A DNA stretch of 10,678 nt from an uncultured Clostridia bacterium (GTDB lineage: Bacteria; Bacillota; Clostridia; Oscillospirales; Acutalibacteraceae): NCBI GenBank assembly GCA_946626015.1, contig CAMOTT010000055.1:1-10678 (forward strand), read 5' to 3'. This document shows, in pieces, positions 7,375 through 10,678 of the stretch (position 1 is the stretch's first letter; each line of letters starts with the position of its first letter). Both the position numbers and the translations under genes were made by a program. The notes beneath the pieces are model-generated. The model had not been told where the DNA came from, made no database searches, and saw only the letters and a list, made by a program, of their open reading frames with translations.

Positions 7375-7403
7375 TTGACGAAAATGGAAATAGTTGATAT
7401 AAT
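7375..7403 (+). promoter_or_regulatory. Sigma-A promoter of the diguanylate cyclase gene
   Basis: TTGACG (7375-7380) and TATAAT (7398-7403) are separated by 17 bases, one mismatch from consensus. It is divergent from the GH31 promoter, with the two -35 boxes about 58 bases apart. Transcription from about 7410 leaves a leader of some 128 bases. The leader can form small hairpins (for example CAGG/CCTG near 7484-7499), but I recognise no known riboswitch in it. Confidence 0.8.
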
Positions 7404-7537
7404 TCCAAAAGAGAGATACGAACAAACAGGGACAGTGATTTTTTGTCGTTTCGCAGCAGCAGTATCTGCAGACGATAATATCAGGTGAAGCCGCCTGTGA
7501 GAGCATATTGGCAAGGGGTGTTCGGAAAGGGGTAAAT

Positions 7538-8959
7538 ATGAGATTTTCGTTAAAGAAAAAAGCTATCGTACTTATGATGTGCGTCACAGTGGTGATCAGT
7601 ATGTTTGCCGTTGCGATATTCAACATAGGTATCTACACTGTCGTAAAAAAGCAATTTGAAGACCGATCCATAGATATCGCAAAACTGGTATCCCTCGGGG
7701 TCGATCCGCAGAGGCTAAAAAATGTCAAAAAAGCCGTAATGGATATCTACGATAAGACCGACAATAAAGTTTTGAGCGATCAGTGGGGGACGCCTGAGTT
7801 TGAGGCGTATACTTCCCGGTTTTCTTCAATTGAGGATATGGAGGATTACAAGCAGCTTCGCGCCGATCTCAGAAGGATGCAGGATGTTCTTGATGTGAAC
7901 TGTCTTTATATGATTTGGGTGGATGCGAAGAACGAATGTTATATATATCTGGTTGACGCCGCCTATGAGGATCCCTGTCCCCCCGGCTGCATTGACCCTG
8001 TTTATCTTGAAAACGCCGATGTGTTCCATGATCTTTCGGCCGGTTTTCCCCCGAACATAACCAACACAAAGGAATATGGCTGGCTCATTGCAACGGGAAT
8101 GCCTGTTTTTGACGATCAGGGTGAAGTGGTCGCCTATGCTACGGTGGATATATCCATGAACACCGTTATGGCGCAACAGCGCCGTTCCCTGCTGTATGCG
8201 GCGGCAGTTTTCCTTGTCCTGACGGTAGTTGTTTGCCTTGTTGGCATCTGGTCGGTAACCCATGTTATAATAAACCCGATCAACAAGCTGTCCCAAGCCG
8301 CCAAACAATATACGCACACGCGAAAAGCGTTCTCTGAATTGAACATCTCCAGGGGCGATGAGATCGGAGTGCTTGCCGATTCAATGGTCCGCATGGAGGT
8401 AGAGATCAGTAATTATATCGAAGACCTTGAAAAGACGACCGGCGATCTGACATACGCCCGCGAACAGGCGGAACAGTTGAATCTTGTTGCAAACATTGAC
8501 CCGTTGACTCAAGTCAGAAATAAGCGCGCTTATGATATCAAAGCGGCAAGGCTCAATGAAAACCCGCAGCCCTACGGCATAGTAATGCTTGACTTGAACG
8601 ACCTGAAGGCTGTGAACGACACCTACGGCCACGAAAAAGGCGATATCTGCATCAAAAATCTCTGCAAGATCATCTGCCGTATTTTTAAACATTCCCCGGT
8701 ATACCGCGTGGGCGGTGACGAATTCATTGTGATCCTTGAAAACGACGACTATGCAAATCGGGACGCTTTACTTGGCGCCGCCACAGACACCTTCCGTATC
8801 AATTCGGAAAACACTGAAAAGCAGCCTTGGGATCGGGTGACGGCCGCTGTGGGCTACGCTATCTATGACCCGGAAAAAGACAGAGGCGTGGATGATGTGC
8901 TTAAACGGGCGGACGAGTCGATGTACAAGCAAAAGCGGAAGATGAAGGATACTAACTGA
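7538..8959 (+). CDS. Membrane-bound diguanylate cyclase (sensor-HAMP-GGDEF)
   Basis: This 473-residue inner-membrane enzyme should make cyclic di-GMP from two GTP. A basic N-terminus and a membrane segment (about 9-30) are followed by an external Cache-like sensor domain (about 34-215). A second membrane segment (about 218-240), a HAMP linker (about 238-295), a short coiled region and the GGDEF domain (about 318-468) follow. The catalytic motif is an intact VGGDEF (391-396), with the metal-binding strand LDLNDLKAVND at 351-361. The RxxD inhibitory site normally five residues before GGDEF is absent, so product inhibition at that site is unlikely. The sensor contains four cysteines (122, 134, 147, 151), two in CPPGC. 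The ATG at 7538 is chosen because GGAAAGGGG ends 5 bases upstream; a TTG ten codons earlier lacks a site. It is a single-gene unit with its own promoter and terminator. The signal sensed is unknown. Confidence 0.93.
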   Translation: MRFSLKKKAIVLMMCVTVVISMFAVAIFNIGIYTVVKKQFEDRSIDIAKLVSLGVDPQRLKNVKKAVMDIYDKTDNKVLSDQWGTPEFEAYTSRFSSIEDMEDYKQLRADLRRMQDVLDVNCLYMIWVDAKNECYIYLVDAAYEDPCPPGCIDPVYLENADVFHDLSAGFPPNITNTKEYGWLIATGMPVFDDQGEVVAYATVDISMNTVMAQQRRSLLYAAAVFLVLTVVVCLVGIWSVTHVIINPINKLSQAAKQYTHTRKAFSELNISRGDEIGVLADSMVRMEVEISNYIEDLEKTTGDLTYAREQAEQLNLVANIDPLTQVRNKRAYDIKAARLNENPQPYGIVMLDLNDLKAVNDTYGHEKGDICIKNLCKIICRIFKHSPVYRVGGDEFIVILENDDYANRDALLGAATDTFRINSENTEKQPWDRVTAAVGYAIYDPEKDRGVDDVLKRADESMYKQKRKMKDTN

Positions 8960-9020
8960 CAAAAATCTGCAAAGTCTGTCTTAATGCATCAAAAATTACA
9001 TAACAAAACCGATGAAAAAA

Positions 9021-9065
9021 CGGCTCTGCGAGGTAAAGCTCCGCAGAGCCGTATCGCTTTTTTTG
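9021..9065 (+). terminator. Strong intrinsic terminator after the diguanylate cyclase
   Basis: CGGCTCTGCG (9021-9030) pairs perfectly with CGCAGAGCCG (9042-9051), with an AG/CT extension inside. Eight T residues at 9058-9065 follow after TATCGC. It lies about 60 bases after the stop at 8959. Confidence 0.9.
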
Positions 9066-9164
9066 GCTTTTCGGAGCTTTAAAATGCTTTGAGACAAAAA
9101 CACCCGGCAAGGAAAGGCGGCAGCAAATCCGGCAAAAAAAGCAAAATAAATTGTTGCAAAACCC

Positions 9165-9193
9165 TTGACAAAATAAAGGCGCTCTGTTAAAAT
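9165..9193 (+). promoter_or_regulatory. Sigma-A promoter of the metal-responsive locus
   Basis: A perfect TTGACA (9165-9170), a 17-base spacer and TAAAAT (9188-9193) make a strong promoter. The expected start of transcription, near 9200, falls inside the first TTAGC-N4-GCTAA palindrome, so a protein bound there would block it. The preceding 9066-9164 shows no gene. Confidence 0.8.
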
Positions 9194-9194
9194 G

Positions 9195-9210
9195 GTTAGC
9201 AGAGGCTAAC
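9195..9210 (+). promoter_or_regulatory. Metal-repressor-type operator, copy 1
   Basis: GTTAGCAGAGGCTAAC is a perfect inverted repeat with 6-base arms and a 4-base centre, placed one base after the -10 and over the transcription start. The sequence resembles sites of DtxR/IdeR-class metal repressors, and the same palindrome recurs twice downstream. The identity of the binding protein is inference. Confidence 0.65.
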
Positions 9211-9275
9211 TCAATGCAAAGTTGTTCTATATCCCAAACGGATCTTCGGGAATACCGGCCGATCCGTAATTTTTT
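9200..9275 (+). ncRNA. Candidate short metal-controlled RNA or attenuated leader
   Basis: A transcript from the promoter at 9165-9193 would start near 9200 and reach a terminator-like hairpin at 9238-9267 followed by six T, giving about 75 bases. No open frame of note lies within it. It could be a small RNA made when the repressor is off, or the leader of the downstream genes with an attenuator. It may equally be the remnant of a decayed locus. Confidence 0.3.
9238..9275 (+). terminator. Intrinsic terminator or attenuator in the metal locus
   Basis: ACGGATC (9238-9244) pairs with GATCCGT (9261-9267), and CGG/CCG pairs inside. TTTTTT at 9270-9275 follows. It lies only about 40 bases after the first operator and before the second. 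Confidence 0.6.
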
Positions 9276-9284
9276 AAAAGTCGA

Positions 9285-9298
9285 TTAGCATAAGCTAA
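9285..9298 (+). promoter_or_regulatory. Metal-repressor-type operator, copy 2
   Basis: TTAGCATAAGCTAA has perfect 5-base arms; the sixth pair (A at 9284 against C at 9299) is lost. No convincing promoter adjoins it, so it may be a leftover from a gene that has decayed. Confidence 0.55.
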
Positions 9299-9299
9299 C

Positions 9300-9480
9300 T
9301 AACAATATTCCTGCGGACAGAAATAATTAAAACAGAGCGTTAAGGAACAGGCAAAAAAACTCTTTTGCCGGTACAGAAAATGCACGGATCTGTATCGAAG
9401 TCAATGGGCTGAAGGTATATCTATTGAACAGCTGACAGTAACAACTTGAGATAGATCAAGAGGCGAAGAAAAAACGAAAT
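9300..9480. other. Region without a recognisable gene
   Basis: All three forward frames are broken by stops within short distances and none gives a product I recognise. One frame contains ARICIEVNGLKVYLLNS followed by a stop, too short to assign. With operators on both sides and the flavodoxin-like remnant just downstream, it may be decayed coding DNA. Confidence 0.4.
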
Positions 9481-9600
9481 ACGAGCAGGCTCGCAGCCGT
9501 ATATTGGAGCGGAACAGGCAACGCTCAGCCAAAGTCAAAGCTGTTATTAAGCGGCTCTTGAAAGCGTTGGCGCGAAAAAAGAAGCATATGGCAAAGAACG
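9481..9600 (+). pseudogene. Decayed N-terminal start of a flavodoxin gene
   Basis: The frame from 9481 reads TSRLAAVYWSGTGN. VYWSGTGN (9499-9522) is the FMN-phosphate-binding loop at the start of short-chain flavodoxins, normally preceded by M-S-K-x-A-V. The first codon is ACG where ATG would be expected, and Lys and Val appear changed to Arg and Ala. After Asn the reading frame is lost: AKVKAV continues in a second frame (9528-9545) and AALESVGAK in a third (from 9551), together resembling the first flavodoxin helix. Only about 35-40 of some 140 residues remain before the next operator at 9632. Flavodoxin replaces ferredoxin when iron is short, which suits a site among metal-type operators. 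The loop match is seen; the decay account is inference. The competing frame is a short basic stretch with no recognised family. Confidence 0.45.
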
Positions 9601-9631
9601 GGGGCGACAGCCCTTGATTTTAAGTGATGCA

Positions 9632-9647
9632 GTTAGCAAAGGCTAAC
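9632..9647 (+). promoter_or_regulatory. Metal-repressor-type operator, copy 3
   Basis: GTTAGCAAAGGCTAAC is a perfect 6-base-arm palindrome, differing from copy 1 by a single base in the centre (AAAG instead of AGAG). It ends immediately before the ribosome binding site of the HMA gene, so binding here could block the approach of RNA polymerase to that gene. Confidence 0.65.
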
Positions 9648-9660
9648 CAAAGGAGGCAAT

Positions 9661-9909
9661 ATGAATAAAGTAACAGTGAAAATTGACGGGATGATGTGCG
9701 GAATGTGCGAGGCGCATATCTGTGACACGATCAGAAAAGTGTTCCCGAAAGCAAAGAAGGTTACGGCATCACACAAGCGCGGAGAGGCGACTTTTCTGAC
9801 GGATGGATCCGTGGATACGGATAAGCTCAAAAAGGCGATTGCAGATACAGGATACACATTTATTTCAGCAGGGTATGCACCATATAAAAAACGCAGTTTG
9901 TTTGGTTGA
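9661..9909 (+). CDS. Small heavy-metal-associated (HMA) domain protein
   Basis: This 82-residue cytoplasmic protein is a single HMA domain with the ferredoxin-like beta-alpha-beta-beta-alpha-beta fold. The metal-binding loop reads GMMCGMCEAH, with C13 and C16 forming the CxxC site. The second half shows DTDKLKKAIADTGY, the usual last helix. It ends with a short basic YKKRSLFG tail. CxxC HMA domains normally bind Cu(I), Zn(II) or similar soft metals and hand them to transporters; whether this one handles copper, iron or another metal cannot be read from the sequence. AAAGGAGG ends 4 bases before the ATG, and operator copy 3 lies directly upstream, which implies metal-dependent control. It is the only intact gene in this stretch. 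The fragment of an ABC exporter directly after it suggests it once had a transporter partner. Confidence 0.9.
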   Translation: MNKVTVKIDGMMCGMCEAHICDTIRKVFPKAKKVTASHKRGEATFLTDGSVDTDKLKKAIADTGYTFISAGYAPYKKRSLFG

Positions 9910-9916
9910 TCGGAGG

Positions 9917-10051
9917 AGTGATAAGGTCGTTCTTCTGAAAGAGGGCAGGGTCACTGAGGAAGGCAGACCGGAAGACCTTATGAAAGATGAGCAAAGCCTT
10001 TTCCACCGCATGGCAGAGCTTCAATCCTCAAACGCAAAGTGGAGCATTTGA
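9917..10051 (+). pseudogene. C-terminal remnant of an ABC exporter ATPase
   Basis: From 9917 one frame reads SDKVVLLKEGRVTEEG, then PEDLMK, FHRMAELQ and a final KWSI before TGA at 10049. This is the usual end of the nucleotide-binding domain of a fused permease-ATPase ABC exporter: the last strand after the H-loop (ADKIVVLxxGRVxExG), then the HEEL helix and the RMVELQ tail. The Walker A, signature, Walker B and H-loop parts are all missing. It starts about 8 bases after the HMA stop, in a different frame, with no start codon or ribosome site of its own; upstream in this frame lies only the shadow of the HMA gene. The simplest reading is a deletion that removed nearly all of an ABC gene that followed the HMA gene. 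Confidence 0.65.
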
Positions 10052-10116
10052 TTTGCTGAAAGCAGACGCTGCCCGGAGCTTGAAATGATAAAACAAAAAC
10101 AGCCCATAAACGATTG

Positions 10117-10157
10117 AGCTGCCCCGTTTTGTAATGACAATACAAAACGGGGCAGCT
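10117..10157. terminator. Perfect 17-bp hairpin between converging genes
   Basis: 10117-10133 (AGCTGCCCCGTTTTGTA) pairs without mismatch with 10141-10157 around the loop ATGACAA. The base of the stem is GC-rich and no clean T run follows on either strand (TGTTTCGCTC on +, CAATCGTTT on -). It lies between the ABC remnant and the converging gene ending at 10206, so a bidirectional terminator is the likely role. A dispersed palindromic repeat is the alternative. Confidence 0.65.
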
Positions 10158-10205
10158 TGTTTCGCTCAGAGCTTTATTTTTGATTTATATGACTTAAGTT
10201 AAGGC

Positions 10206-10678
10206 TTAACGTGAAAACAGTTCGTCCACCAGCATACGGACAAGGACGATAAGGCGCAGAGATTTGAACCTGTACCAGAAGTGTTCCAGCTTTGCCTGTC
10301 CGGAAGTGTCTACAACATAGGTGTCGGGTGTTGAGCCGTCGTCTATGACGAGCGCCTGCGAGATCGTTGCGCCGCCTTCGCCGAACAACTCACAGCGGAC
10401 GTACAGGAAATCCTGCGCGCCTTCGATGCTGTCGAGATCGAGCACATAAGTCGTTTCCCTTTCGGACTGTTCCATCGTTTCGTGGGCGATCACCTTGCCG
10501 TTTGCGATCCACTGCAGCTCATTGCAGTTGTTCGCGCGGACAGTTACCTTGTGCCCGTCAACGGAAAGCTCATGGAATTCGGGATACGGCGTCTCGGAAT
10601 AGCGCACGTCAAACTCTTTGGCGGGGCCGATGATATCGTTGTTGCGCAGTTCTCTGGTCACGCAGAAAAACGCGCCGG
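10206..10678 (-). CDS. Probable PHP-type metallohydrolase, C-terminal part (partial)
   Basis: An open frame enters from the right edge on the minus strand and stops with TAA at 10208-10206, giving about 157 residues. It begins GAFFCVTRELRNNDIIGP, includes the segment DVRYSETPYP, and continues with beta-strand-rich stretches such as VRANNCNELQWIANGK and DFLYVRCELFGEGG. This pattern resembles the C-terminal portion of clostridial PHP-domain proteins (CehA/McbA-like metallohydrolases), which cleave phosphoester or related bonds using metal ions. The metal-binding histidines would lie outside the window, so the catalytic part cannot be checked. The GTG at 10661 is internal to the frame and has no good ribosome site, so it is not taken as a start. 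The assignment is from memory of family pattern and is moderate. Confidence 0.5.
   Translation of the reverse strand, partial: GAFFCVTRELRNNDIIGPAKEFDVRYSETPYPEFHELSVDGHKVTVRANNCNELQWIANGKVIAHETMEQSERETTYVLDLDSIEGAQDFLYVRCELFGEGGATISQALVIDDGSTPDTYVVDTSGQAKLEHFWYRFKSLRLIVLVRMLVDELFSR

Noticed and set aside
6177..7397. A 406-residue open frame on + across the GH31 gene
   Set aside because: It is the antisense shadow of the GH31 coding strand; the GH31 frame holds the catalytic motifs, and this one runs through both divergent promoters.
7410..7537. A riboswitch, for example c-di-GMP type, in the cyclase leader
   Set aside because: I could not find the conserved core of the c-di-GMP-I aptamer or another known class; only small hairpins are present.
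9180..9339. CGCTCTGTT (9180) inverted as AACAGAGCG (9331), 150 bases apart
   Set aside because: A 9-base inverted match over this span is not far from chance expectation and has no link to a mobile element.
9451..9617. A basic open stretch (EEKTKYEQARSRILERN onward) overlapping the flavodoxin-like remnant
   Set aside because: It has no plausible start, is about 55 residues long and resembles no family I know; the overlapping frame contains the recognisable VYWSGTGN loop.
10198..10210. GTTAAGGCTTAAC palindrome over the stop of the last gene
   Set aside because: It differs from the TTAGC-N4-GCTAA boxes in arms and spacing and lies at the end of a gene, where an operator would make little sense.

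Overview
The window looks like a piece of chromosome from an anaerobic, carbohydrate-using Firmicute, most likely a gut-type Clostridium relative of the Oscillospirales/Lachnospirales kind. This rests on a rubrerythrin plus desulfoferrodoxin oxygen-defence pair, intracellular GH3 and GH31 glycosidases, strong AGGAGG-type ribosome binding sites, and textbook sigma-A promoters (TTGACA/TATAAT). The species cannot be named from the sequence.

Layout. 1-209 (+) is the tail of an AAA ATPase of the DUF4143 type. It faces, across a shared hairpin terminator, a minus-strand oxidative-stress operon, rubrerythrin then desulfoferrodoxin (1250 down to 288). The rubrerythrin promoter overlaps a possible PerR operator. 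From 7253 down to 1423 (-) runs a tight five-gene operon: GH31 alpha-glycosidase, GNAT acetyltransferase, YczE-like membrane protein, stand-alone TipAS-domain protein and GH3 beta-glycosidase. Gaps are about 35 bases or overlaps, and a near-perfect promoter lies upstream of GH31. Divergently transcribed from it is a membrane-bound diguanylate cyclase (7538-8959, +) with its own strong promoter and a strong terminator.

9066-10200 is the most unusual part. A strong promoter at 9165-9193 is followed by three copies of the palindrome TTAGC-N4-GCTAA (two perfect as GTTAGC-N4-GCTAAC). These look like operators for a metal-responsive DtxR/IdeR-class repressor. Between the second and third copies lies what reads as a decayed flavodoxin start. 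The third copy sits directly before an intact 82-residue heavy-metal-associated (HMA) protein, and immediately after that gene is the orphan C-terminal end of an ABC exporter ATPase. I read the stretch as the remains of an iron/metal-responsive locus in which only the HMA gene stays intact. The first promoter, operator and an early terminator could also define a short metal-controlled RNA.

The window ends with the minus-strand C-terminal part of a probable PHP-type metallohydrolase, separated from the metal locus by a perfect 17-bp hairpin.

How the genes work together: the glycosidases have no signal peptides and so act on imported oligosaccharides. The pairing of an alpha- and a beta-glycosidase suits a branched plant glycan such as xyloglucan, but the substrate is inference. 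The GNAT, TipAS and YczE-like genes between them suggest a small-molecule protection or modification role carried on the same transcript.
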